Under the pieces are notes generated by a model that saw only the letters and a list, made by a program, of their open reading frames with translations, made no database searches and was not told the origin of the DNA. Made by a program: the position numbers and the translations under genes. Shown here one piece after another: positions 46,592 to 56,817 of a stretch of 64,000 nt of DNA (position 1 is its first letter; the number at the start of each line of letters is the position of its first letter). Source of the DNA: Ptychodera flava (Eukaryota; Hemichordata; Enteropneusta; Ptychoderidae). Where the stretch lies: assembly GCF_041260155.1 (NCBI RefSeq), contig NC_091929.1, positions 31,493,962 to 31,557,961 on the forward strand, written 5' to 3'.

Positions 46592-48212
46592 TTAAAGAGA
46601 AGACTCAATCGCAGTTGACCTACCAGTAGTTCTGATATAGTCCTTGATTTTACGTACCAGTTTGTAGATGCGAGCTCTCGTTGCGCTGTTCACAGGCTGT
46701 GAAGAGCGATATCCCAGCAACATTTTCGCAAGCTCTTTCAAATTTGGATGAAAGTCAAAACAATCCTGAATAAACTTCTTTGAGTGCTTTGTATTTTCCA
46801 AGAAATCTGCAATCGATTGAGTCGATAGATCATGGAAAAACGAAGAATCTGAAATGTCCGACAGCACAGATTCAGTGTCATCAGTCTCTCTTTGCGATGA
46901 ATCTTTCAGACTGTCTTCTGTTGACTGGCTTGCAATGCCTTGAGTAGAAAGCGGTGAGAATGAGATGCTCTGAGAAACATCTGCAGACATATCTATGTTC
47001 ATCGATGCATTGGTCTTTTCTGCAACGTCTTGAGAATCCGGAACGAAATCAGAAAGTCCGGAAAGAACAAGCGAAGGAGTGCAAGCCGGAGAAGAAACTG
47101 AGGATTCCGAAGCTTGCATAAAACAGGTCCGAAGGGGGGGAAAGGCGATGGAGGGGTTCGTACCCTCTCATCATCAGTAACAACATCATCTACCTTTGAA
47201 ATTCCATTGTTTTCATTCCGTCAGTGTTCAAGACAGTTTCTGGATCAACTTTTGAAGACGGTTCACGTTGAACAATGTCATTTTCGTTATTACAAACCAT
47301 ACTTTCTTGTTCTTCATTACCATGGTCATCACTGGGCTGTTGCGAGCTATTGTGAGTATCGATAACGTTTACACCAGAAATGTCCGCGACGTTGTGACCA
47401 TCAATATTGTCATCCATCGTTGTGTTTTCATTTTCACGTTGTTGAACAACTTTTTCCTGATTGGAGACAGTCGACGAATCACCACAGATTGGTTCCATCG
47501 GACGTTGAGCAGAATCATCGTTGTTGGTCGGAATTTTGACACCTCTTTCAATTTGACCGTTGTTAATTACAGTGATATTGTCTTTTTCTTGCAATGTAGC
47601 AGATGGTTCGTTTTGGGGTGATTGTTGACAGTCACGCTGAACATGTCCCTTTTGACCGCACTTGAAACATTTCATTTCTTCCGTTGAAAGATAAATTCTG
47701 TACCTTTTACCTTCGTACTCTACAGTCAAAGGTCCTTCCCATGTACCGTGAAAGTCAGCATCAATCAGTACCAGAGCTTGTCTTCGGAAAGATCTTACAT
47801 GCTTTAAATGTTCGCTCTTGCATCCGAGAGGAATCGTTTTGATTTTACTGACAAGTTTACCAAATGTAAGAAGTTCGGTTTCAATAACATGATTCGGAAT
47901 AAAAGGTGGAACGCCAGACACTATGACTTTTGTCGCTGGTTTTACAACAGGTTCAACTTGAATTGAGTAACCGTTCAGTTCGAAACCATTGACACACACG
48001 TTTTCCACCCAAGTAACGGAATTGAAATAAACGATAACTGAACCGTAAACTCTGGAAGCAGCGATGATATTCTGTGGACCAGTAATCGTTGAAATAGCTT
48101 GTAGATACTTTTCGACAGAGACTCCTTCCATGGATTCACACTTCACACCATGTTTCCTCGTGAGGCCGGCAAACGTAGCTAAGCGTCCATTGTCAATGAA
48201 TGGCGCGGCCAT
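46592..48212 (-). pseudogene. LINE B1 ORF1 (RNA-binding, CCHC; two frameshifts)
   Basis: Starts MAAPFIDNGRLATF at 48,212 and is open for 340 codons. It has VIVSGVPPFIPNHVIETEL and a complete zinc knuckle CFKCGQKGHVQRDC. A frameshift near 47,215 and another near 47,130 (in a run of eight G) separate it from the C-terminal part at 47,119-46,592 (SSPACTPSLVLSGLSDF, FLENTKHSKKFIQ, ending ESSL). ORF1 stops 12 bases before the ORF2 frame's first ATG at 46,579; the aligned MALS start lies slightly further on. Confidence 0.85.
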
Positions 48213-48418
48213 CTTGGCCTAGGAAAACAGCACACGGAAACCACTGAGGGAATCCGTAAAAATCTCTTCAATCGAGAGTTCAAACACACAAAAAACTTGA
48301 CAGCAGCAGTCCACAACGGAGCAAAATCAGATGAAACACCGATGTAAGTCGGAGAAACACTGAAGGACTCCAAAACTGTAGCAAAACTCAGAGCACACTA
48401 CCACGACGTGTACACATG

Positions 48419-48419
48419 C

Positions 48420-48482
<63 letters not shown>

Positions 48483-48667
48483 TCGTCATGGGTATAGGAG
48501 TGGTGTCAGTAGCGGAAGAAGTCTTGGTGGTGTTAGTGGTAGCAGCAATTGTGCTAGTTTCAGTGGTAGTAGTAGTTGTAATGTGTCAATGGTAGTGGTA
48601 GTTCGTGGTAGCACTTGTTGTGGTTGTTTTTGTGGTAGCAATTCTTGTGTTTGTGTCAGGAGAAGTA
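48419..48667. repeat. (GTA)n microsatellite, tract 5, grading into degenerate GTN-rich sequence
   Basis: Pure GTA triplets to about 48,482, then a degenerate plus-strand GTG/GTA/GTT-rich tract to about 48,655. Similar degenerate sequence resumes at 50,405-50,575, beyond the transposon at 48,668-49,735. This may be the ancestral microsatellite into which the LINEs inserted. Confidence 0.85.
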
Positions 48668-49735
48668 TACACCCGTGGCCACTTTAGTGTTGATTAAGCC
48701 TGTCTGGTGCAAGCAGAAATTCTGTTTGTATAAACGAAACAAAGTGGTGATCGGTGTAATAAATGTAAGGTTCACTATCGGCACCCCACTGTTAGGATTG
48801 AGATAACGTTCTACTAAAATGTCTCGCCTGCCCAATTCAAATCGATCACAACACTGCATTGTAGACACGCTGTAAGTCTGCACTCCGACAATGAACATCA
48901 ATAACAACGGTCGCGAATATCATACGGGAAAATCCTTCAGTAAGGACGTGGGCAGCTTGATTGTTCAAAATATAAGACATTGTGGTGCCAATTTGGCATC
49001 TGGCGAGGTATCACGAGGAGCTTACAAAGAAACAAGCAAGCGTTTTAAGATAAGCGTAGAGGGAGCCAGAAAAGTTTGGAAGAGATATACATGTATCAGG
49101 ACAAGTTTCCTTCAACCGGGATGAGAAAAGTGTCGTTCATATGGTTACACACATGTGAATACATGTACATGTAAAATGCTACCTCGACTGTACTTTACTC
49201 TTACCTGTCAGTACCAAGTGAAATTGGAGTACGTTTATTCACGGTTTGTAGGAAAGAAGCATTGCTTAGTGCAACTGAATGTTTATTTCGAAAGTTATGC
49301 AATCAAGACGGGCGATGTCTGTAATTTAATTGCTAACATTTTCAAAGTGGCATTTTCTCAATGCCCGCGTCTGAACAGAGTCTGAGCACGACACTTACAA
49401 TACACGCTTTAGTATAGTTGGTATTCATTCACTGCAATATTGAAATCGGCACAAAATGTGTGATGTTCTGTAACACTAACTGCATTTGAAACACATGAGT
49501 TTTACCTGAAATTAAATACTGATAGGGCAAATGCTGTGGTCAACATCATTTGTATACAGTGTATTTTATAATCACTCCGTAATTTCAGGCTAATCGTCGT
49601 GTCCATTGAGTACCGATAGTAGGATCATTATCACCACTGATACAGGGTAAAGTAACCGTTTTATCACCCTTCTGCAGACAGAATTTCTGCTTGCACCAGA
49701 CAGGCTTGATCAACACTAAAGTGGCCACGGGTGTA
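48668..49735. mobile_element. DNA transposon with 58-bp terminal inverted repeats and TA flanks
   Basis: 48,668-48,725 and 49,678-49,735 are inverted copies with a single mismatch. The repeat begins TACACCCGTGGCCACTTTAG, and the outermost TA on each side can be read as the target duplication, as in Tc1/mariner elements. The inner part encodes one short helix-turn-helix-like ORF and has no DDE catalytic region, so it is probably a deleted, non-autonomous copy. Confidence 0.75.
48891..49124 (+). CDS. Small helix-turn-helix-like ORF inside the TA-flanked transposon
   Basis: 77 codons starting MNINNNGREYHTGKSFSKDV, with GEVSRGAYKETSKRFKISVE and GARKVWKRY. The layout (variable start, 'G..SRG.....RF.IS...V..IW..Y') resembles the N-terminal paired-like DNA-binding helices of transposases. 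No catalytic domain follows in any frame. It may be the remnant of a transposase, or a retained DNA-binding ORF. The function is not known. Confidence 0.4.
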   Translation: MNINNNGREYHTGKSFSKDVGSLIVQNIRHCGANLASGEVSRGAYKETSKRFKISVEGARKVWKRYTCIRTSFLQPG

Positions 49736-52700
49736 AGTTGTCGTGTCTGTGCACAGACAAATAGAGAGACAGACTGGCATCGGGTATTGTTCAAGGTGAG
49801 AAGCGGTTACTTAAGCCCTCCATGTACGCCTCACCTGAGGCAGCTCTCGCCTCTCGTTTCCGGAGACTGCCGACCATGCACCCCTCGGTAGTTTCCGGAT
49901 TTTCGCCAATTTTTAAGCGTACGTATGTTCGGCAAAGTTTCTTGTTGTTGTCATGTGGAGCTGAGCGGAATTGGCGTGCTGGCGAAAACAGGAAAGTTTG
50001 AGCTTCGGGAAAGTGAGTGTTATCATTTTAAAAATTCCTCTGACATTTTTATTTATATATAATGAGTGTTTTTGAACCAAATTTGAAAGTCGTATATCGA
50101 TACTGCCTGGTTTTACTCAAAGGTTTACGGTCAGTCATATCGTCTTTTAAAAGTTAGTAATGGAAGGACGTGTTTATGAAACTGTCGGCGTGTTATGTTT
50201 TGATTGGCGTGAGTGCTCACAAAGTAAGTATGGTTGCTACGCGACTGGTAGCACGATGCGATCTCGTCGTACTTTTCGCATAATCTCGTGCAATTATCAA
50301 CCACGAAGAAAATCAACAAAAAATCTAACACCTGTGAATCTCATTTTAATATGAAAAGGCCATAGTCTACCGAGACGACAAAAGACGTTGCTAGTCTGAC
50401 TTTCTATTTGTCTGTGGTCTGTGTCAGTTGTAGTTATGAGTGTGTCAGTATTTACTTGCTGTCATGGTGGTGTCAGCGGAACTAGTTGTGCTGTCAGATG
50501 TATTAGTAGTAGTTATGGTAATGAGACTGATAATAGAGACAGTAGAACTTGTAATACTGGCATTATTTTAATAGTGTAATACAAGAGATTATTATAATCA
50601 TGTAAAAGACAAAAGAAGTAAATTTTTGCGGGCCCGGCAGAGCTTTACTTAACCCAGTAAGTGCCCGGACATAGCTAAAGGATATAGACATTCTATGACA
50701 CCGACAAGATGAAGATGTTTAACAATGATCTTAAAGGTTATCGTGAAATAGTTTTAAACTTTGTTTAAAACACTGAAGTGGGTGTATCTATATTCTGTTT
50801 ATGCAATTCACTTGCTTAGTGTACTTCGCCAGTCCTCCCTAATCACTTACTTTGAAAACGGGAGATACATAATGTATGCACTTTTGTTGTTGAGTCAAAC
50901 GTCTTTGCGAATGCTTGTAATTATTATTCACAATAGGATCATGTGACAATACATTTGAATAACCTCTATAAATTGGCTTTTATATTTTTAAGTCTCTTGC
51001 ACAAACACTGCAGAGTTGCTGGTCGAAATTCGTACAAACGACTGCCATATAATGAACATGAAAATTTTGCTTCAGACTTCTTTTATCTGCGCTAGGTTGG
51101 TTTTTTTTGGGTTTTTTTTGGGTTTTTTGGTAGCATTCAAAATGTTTACATCAGAAATCAATCACCAGCACCACGCCGCTAAAAGGTGGGGCAGAATTTA
51201 TGATATCTATCAGACCCTTATCGAAATAAGGTGCCTGCGCCTTTCGAACAAATGTATACTTCAGCAAACATTACAGCAATGTCCAGCTGTACCATTCTCA
51301 TTAAGCCCTGACCAATATTAATTTTGCGCTTTGTTGACTTTAACGAACCAAATTGAGATTGCTATATAGTGTCTGTTAATTTTCAACTAATCCCATTATT
51401 TGCGGAGTTTCTTACAGTAACTATGTTGCCATAAAAGCCACACACAGGAACCCTTTATGCTATTTGGTCACGATGAATAGTCGTGAGTACATTAAAAAAA
51501 TATGGATAGCAAACTGCCGTCTCATTAGCGTTTCACGACATCTTGAACGATGGCCAATTTTACCAAGGTCATGCATCCAGTGACATATTCACGTTTTTGC
51601 CCTCGGCATTGTTCCCAGGGTTTCTGTCGATAAGGGTGTGACCATGTACTTAATTAAAATGTTGAATTTTTCATCAACTTTGATGAAGATGAAATGTAAT
51701 ACAATCAATATTTTAGGAATATTACTTTATAATTCGTTTTCAACTATGATATCAAAAGTAGGCTAGATATGCATAAAACATACCTTAGTATCTGAGAGGT
51801 ATATATTATTTATTGTCATTTACAATATCGACATATTTTAACCCCTGATGGGCATGGTCTTTTCGATTTTTCAATACTAAGTGTCATTTATTCATTTCAT
51901 CCTTTTTAGCGCGAGAGAAACCTTATATAGTGGATGTTTTTTAACCAGTTGGTCCCTGTATCTGATTTCTTTAAGACTTGGTTGTAGTTTTTTATTGACA
52001 TGTAAGTGATTGAAAAATGCAATTTACAGAAGGAAGCTGGAGACCATAGGGCCTGTATAGAGGCTACAACATGACATGCATGCCATAGTACATCGATCAT
52101 TTCGCCACACAAATGGTTATATCGTTACACAAACTGACATGGCTATGTTTGTCATAGGTCATTCCTTACACCAGCTTTCAATGAGATCTGTTCAGGCATA
52201 AATGCCTCTGGATGTGGAAATGTCGTCTTGGGACCATAATGGGTGGTTTCGAGAAAACTGAAGAATAATGATATGGAAATGCAAGGCGTAAATTCTTGAT
52301 GAAATGGCATGGATATGATGCTAAACATAGAGACCGGAAGAAAATCTTAATGAAGCAGCTTTGCAAACTTTGAAGACAAATCCAGCACCAATTATAGATT
52401 CGCTCACTGATAAAATTCGAGAGGAACGAAAATGAGGATGCATGACTTTTCTGTTTTGGTGAATTTATTTTCTGGTACTTCAGAAATTAACTCCCCCCAC
52501 ACTCCTCAACATAGGTTACTAACCTGGACTTGTATTCAAGCAAGCCATATCTCGCTTTGAGGTTTTGTTCTATTTATGAAGTGTTGTACTCTTCTTGTTA
52601 TATGATGAAGTACGCGTACAGAAGTTATGGTTTTTTGTTGTTTCACACCTCAGTTGGCTAGTTATGCCAGTGCTAGTGATACGTATGTGATACAATGGGC

Positions 52701-52819
52701 CTGTTTGAAAGAGTGGCCTGACAAAAGTGACTCGGAGATTTTCTGCATAGCAATATTGAGGGTTTATCATTTTTATTTTTGTAAAGATGCTTGTTTATGA
52801 TATTTTAGGTGTTGATGTA
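49736..52819. other. No gene recognised; includes a degenerate GTN-rich tract at 50,405-50,575
   Basis: 50,405-50,575 resembles the degenerate triplet tract at 48,483-48,655 (GTGTCAG, CTAGTTGTGCTGTCA, TTAGTAGTAGTTATGG). 51,096-51,131 contains runs of T separated by GGG. ORFs of 60-100 codons have no family resemblance. Confidence 0.5.
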
Positions 52820-52827
52820 TTTGTTGC

Positions 52828-52871
<44 letters not shown>

Positions 52872-52872
52872 T
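52820..52872. repeat. (GTT)n microsatellite
   Basis: About 17 GTT units. Confidence 0.95.
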
Positions 52873-53658
52873 GCGATGGAGATTTTTGGAGTAAGAGTCA
52901 CTCATTTTGGCAAAGAAGTTGTTTTGCTGCACTTTAGTGAGGCCTAACAATTGTTGCTCTGGCGACCCGCGGCAAATGCATGAATGCCTACATACACAAT
53001 TCTTAGGTCACGATAACATAACCCTTCCCTTGTCAACTTTCGATTTCTGTGGCATTTAACGTGGCGACGTCTGGACGCAATTTGTATTTTCAACAGCACT
53101 GGCAATTTTAGCGTACCTGGCCAAAGAATTCAGCAAACAATATTTGGTCCTTGTGTGCGCAATACAGAGAGTACCGTCAGTGAAATTCGTCCCCGAACGC
53201 TTTAAGTAGAGCATTCTGAAGTCAGCGCTAATTTGCTTTTACAAATAGACCATGTCGCGAGGAACATTTGATATTTCATTATCTTTAAAAAATGGAACAT
53301 GACATTTCTACAAATACTCGATGTCAATGAAGATGGATAATTTAGTTAACTGTTTTTATTTTATTCGAGATTTCAACAAAATAATTCACTGCAAAAACCC
53401 TATGAATATACATATTTTTACATTTTGTTGCATCCGTGCTTTATCTAATGTAACTATAGACCAGAATTATGCCTGGCAATGCAAGCTTTTGACTAGAAAT
53501 GGCTGTCAATGGACAGGAAAGTAGCTTTAAATTTTGATGACTTTACACTGTTTTATTTTGCATGTCAATGTCAGGTTCTTATTCTCAACACACTGTCCAT
53601 AGATGTGAAAGGCACTGTTAATGTTTCCATTTAAATTTTTACTCTGGCTTCAATTAAT

Positions 53659-53790
53659 CCGTTAGTAATAACAATGCAGCCGTTAGTAATAACAATGCAG
53701 TCTACACATGTAAGACAGAATGAGTTGACAAGCTGAATACAGTGTATCTCAACATACCTTGGAGAGTAGAACAAGAAAGTATGATTGACA
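53659..53790. repeat. Short tandem duplication and dispersed repeat copy 2
   Basis: CCGTTAGTAATAACAATGCAG occurs twice in a row at about 53,659-53,700. The following sequence (about 53,720-53,785) matches the repeat at 14,330-14,392. Confidence 0.5.
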
Positions 53791-53865
53791 TTTAAGACAA
53801 AAGTTGTGACAAAATCACCAAAAGGTACCTGTATATACAGTCCCCGTTAAAATTAATCGGCTTAA

Positions 53866-54530
53866 AACACGATTGGAACTAATTTGGGATAATTGGATGG
53901 TGAAGTAATGTCTGTTTCATCTGCAAATGTAAGCTTATCTGCCTTTCATTTTAAGTTATACACTTGTTTTTATTAGTATGGCCAAGAAAAATAAAAAGTT
54001 TGTTTCTCATCCGCGCGCGCGTTAATTCAGACCCGCCGCGTCAAGCTTTTTTTCGCCTCATGAGGAAATACAATACAAAAACCGCAAAAATACGCGATGA
54101 TAGTGCATAACACAGTGCTGTATAAAACAGAAAATAACTAACACTAACATTCCATTCAGAACTGTACACAAATGTCACTGTTATATTAAGCTCTCATAAC
54201 TGTGCATTACTGCACTAAAAGTCAAACCACAGAACTGTTGCCACAGAAAAATACTAAAGCAACACTGCTGTGCATTTATTTCTGCGTTCATTCCATGTTG
54301 TTTTCATGTTTTTGCGCCTTCTTGTTGGTTGAAGAATACAAAAAAATTGCGAAGAAAAAAAACCCGCGTCACCGCATCATTTTTGCAATATGACTAGGAT
54401 GAGAAACAAACTTTTTATTTTTCTTGGCCTAATTTGTAATTTTGTTACATTCAGCCATAGGAAACCTAACATTTGTGAGAAATTTGAATATATGAGGATC
54501 CAATTATCCCAAATTAGTTTCAATCGTGTT
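53866..54530. mobile_element. TTAA-flanked inverted-repeat element, 665 bp, with a nested element
   Basis: TTAA at 53,862-53,865 and 54,531-54,534 flanks 35-bp inverted repeats starting AACACGATTG(G/A)AACTAATT. TTAA duplications are the hallmark of piggyBac-type insertion. Inside, a second inverted repeat at about 53,979-54,433 (GGCCAAGAAAAATAAAAAGT then TTGTTTCTCAT) forms either an inner terminal structure or a nested MITE. There is no transposase ORF. Confidence 0.65.
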
Positions 54531-55351
54531 TTAATTAGTGTTCCATTGCGACTACATCAAGAAACGCGTTCAATGACTGATGCAACAATTACTTGATTGT
54601 CGTGCCTTATTGACGAAGTTCATTCAATTTATTTCGCTCTCTTTGTCCACTTCCCTGCAGTATATGTATTACTTAGTTTGCAAGCAGTGGGATAAAGGAA
54701 TGTTCTCAACTGACAATTGCACTGTCTCAAACTTATCGTACTTGGTTAATACATCGTTCACGTTTCTGCGTACAGGTTCATAGATATGTTGCGCTTCTGA
54801 TGCGTGTGGTGGATCTGTCTCGAGAATTTGTCATCGACAGCATCGGATGCATCGGAGGACAAGCTCAAAATTATTTAAAATATAAAAACAAAATGTAGCT
54901 AAATCTAGTTGCAGGAGATAGTTGTTAATCTCTTGACCCAGAAATTGTTGCAGCAAATACGCCGTCTCCGAATAATATATGTAACCTGAACGGTTAGAAG
55001 GCTGGAGAAAACCTAGGCATCAACAGATAGCTACTTTCAGTTGCAAAAGTGGTGTCGAAATCGGCAAACCAATAGCGTTGATCGCGATTTCGGGTTTGTT
55101 ACTAAATATAGCTGCACGCGCGCAACTTTCGGACAAATATGCTGAAATTCGGACAAATTTTGTCTTTGTATGCGCGGGTGTTGTTGCAGCTTGTAGTCTC
55201 AGTCATCAATTCATACGAGTAAGTGTGACGCTAAATAGCCATTCTAACACTCGCAGGATTTATCTTCGTCGTTTATGCGGAAAATGCGGACAAATGTTTA
55301 TTTATGCATATTAATGAGAGAGAACAGTGACGTCATTTGCGATCAGCGCTA

Positions 55352-55585
55352 TTAAGGCCAAAAAAAATTGATTTGTTTCTGGTCAGCGCGCGCATCACTT
55401 CAAAGTGTGCGCGTCAACTCTTTTTATATTCTCTATTTTTCATTTGCCCCTATAAAAAAGGGGAAAATGTATCAAAATTCCACCAAAAATAAAAAAAAAA
55501 ATTGAAAAAAATCGGGTCGCATAATTTTTGCCACATGTCAATGACCAGAAACAAACCTTTCATTTGTTTTGGCCTAACCTGTAAA
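55352..55585. mobile_element. Small MITE related to the inner repeat at 53,979-54,433
   Basis: Inverted ends with AGGCCAAA and TTTGTTTCTGGTCA at the left (55,355-55,385) and the complement at the right (about 55,545-55,582). The same GGCCAA...TTTGTTTCT layout occurs in the nested element at 53,979. The interior is A-rich and non-coding. Confidence 0.5.
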
Positions 55586-56569
55586 TTTTTACCTACCTGC
55601 CAACAGAAGCAGAGATAGGATCCTCAGCAGGTTTGTTAGCGGTGCCTTGTTGTGTCGACGCATCTCGACGAACGCTTACTCATCTGGACACATCCCAAGG
55701 TTGCTTGCCACAGTGTGACCAACACCAGCCTCATTGCCGCGCCGTTTTGCCGCCATAGTAACAAACCATGTGATGTATCTCCACAAAGAGATTGAAGCGC
55801 GGTGTGGTGGCAGTGCGGCGTGGATAATGCTAACCAAGCTAGAGGGTCTCCGAGTCGTTGACCACACGCCCTCACCAATCTCAGAGTAGGCTAGTTTGAA
55901 TATTCCAAACATGGATTTCTTTTAAGTCCTGCGCGCGCCCAACTGGCGGGCCAACTGGCTAAACAAACGTGGTGAACATCTCAGATTTTGATAGGGGCTG
56001 TCCAGCTAGAGATCGCACTTTCCGTACACAGGTAAAATAATACATATACACTAGTAAAAATAAAACATAATCTGCTATGACTTTGAAAATCGCATCTGCA
56101 AACACTGAAAGTTGACAGCCGTTGAGGCATACATTTTGAATCATCAATTAAGATCCATATAGCCTTTAGCAAGGTCATTGTTTTACAAGTGTTCACGGAA
56201 TCGAGGATCGATATTGAATCTGGTGTAATTTTCATTTATCTAATTTTATTTTGGTTCGAAGTATGATATATAAAAAAGACAGAAAATGTATATTTTGGCA
56301 AACGCGCCATACCCGAAAAGTGGGCATAAAATTTCACCTGTGGCAGAGATCAGTGTGGCTACTGCTGAGACTCCCTGGCTAGGCTATAATTATCCAAGCC
56401 GCGCTACAATCTCTGTACGGAGAGTGATAAAACCGCTTCACAGTTCCTCAGTATGTGGTTGCAGTAAGTTTCCAAGGTCGTTAAGTGAAGTAAGTTTTTA
56501 AAGACAGGAATTCAAACTTTAAAACGAATATATTCACAGAACATGTACAAAGAATGTCAGCTAGACAGA

Positions 56570-56570
<1 letters not shown>
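55586..56570. other. GC-richer stretch without a confirmed gene
   Basis: 55,620-55,960 has more CpG than its surroundings and contains a possible short first coding exon on the minus strand (see findings). 56,286-56,501 has a 71-codon plus frame with no recognisable domain. Confidence 0.35.
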
Positions 56571-56643
<73 letters not shown>

Positions 56644-56687
56644 TCTGTCATATATATACTGTTATATATATTTATATACACTTTGTC

Positions 56688-56721
<34 letters not shown>

Positions 56722-56751
56722 GTTATACATGTTAATTGTTAACTGTCTAAT

Positions 56752-56810
<59 letters not shown>
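56571..56810. repeat. Compound microsatellites: (TA)n and (AG)n
   Basis: TA dinucleotides at 56,571-56,645 and, interrupted, to about 56,730; pure AG dinucleotides at 56,753-56,809. Confidence 0.97.

Positions 56811-56817
<7 letters not shown>

Larger units (their letters stand above)
42437..48418 (-). mobile_element. LINE B1: Tx1-like non-LTR retrotransposon, near full length
   Basis: Flanked by (GTA)n at both ends (tracts 4 and 5). Minus-strand order: 5' UTR 48,418-48,213 (starting CGCATGTGTACACG), ORF1, ORF2, then a short 3' UTR ending GAAATAAAGATATTTGAAAAA and CTAAAACTACTAC. It is the best-preserved member of family B here; the breaks are mostly single-base indels. Confidence 0.88.

Noticed and set aside
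49790..49920. GC-rich segment with short inverted words considered as a tRNA
   Set aside because: No A-box/B-box arrangement or cloverleaf could be built.
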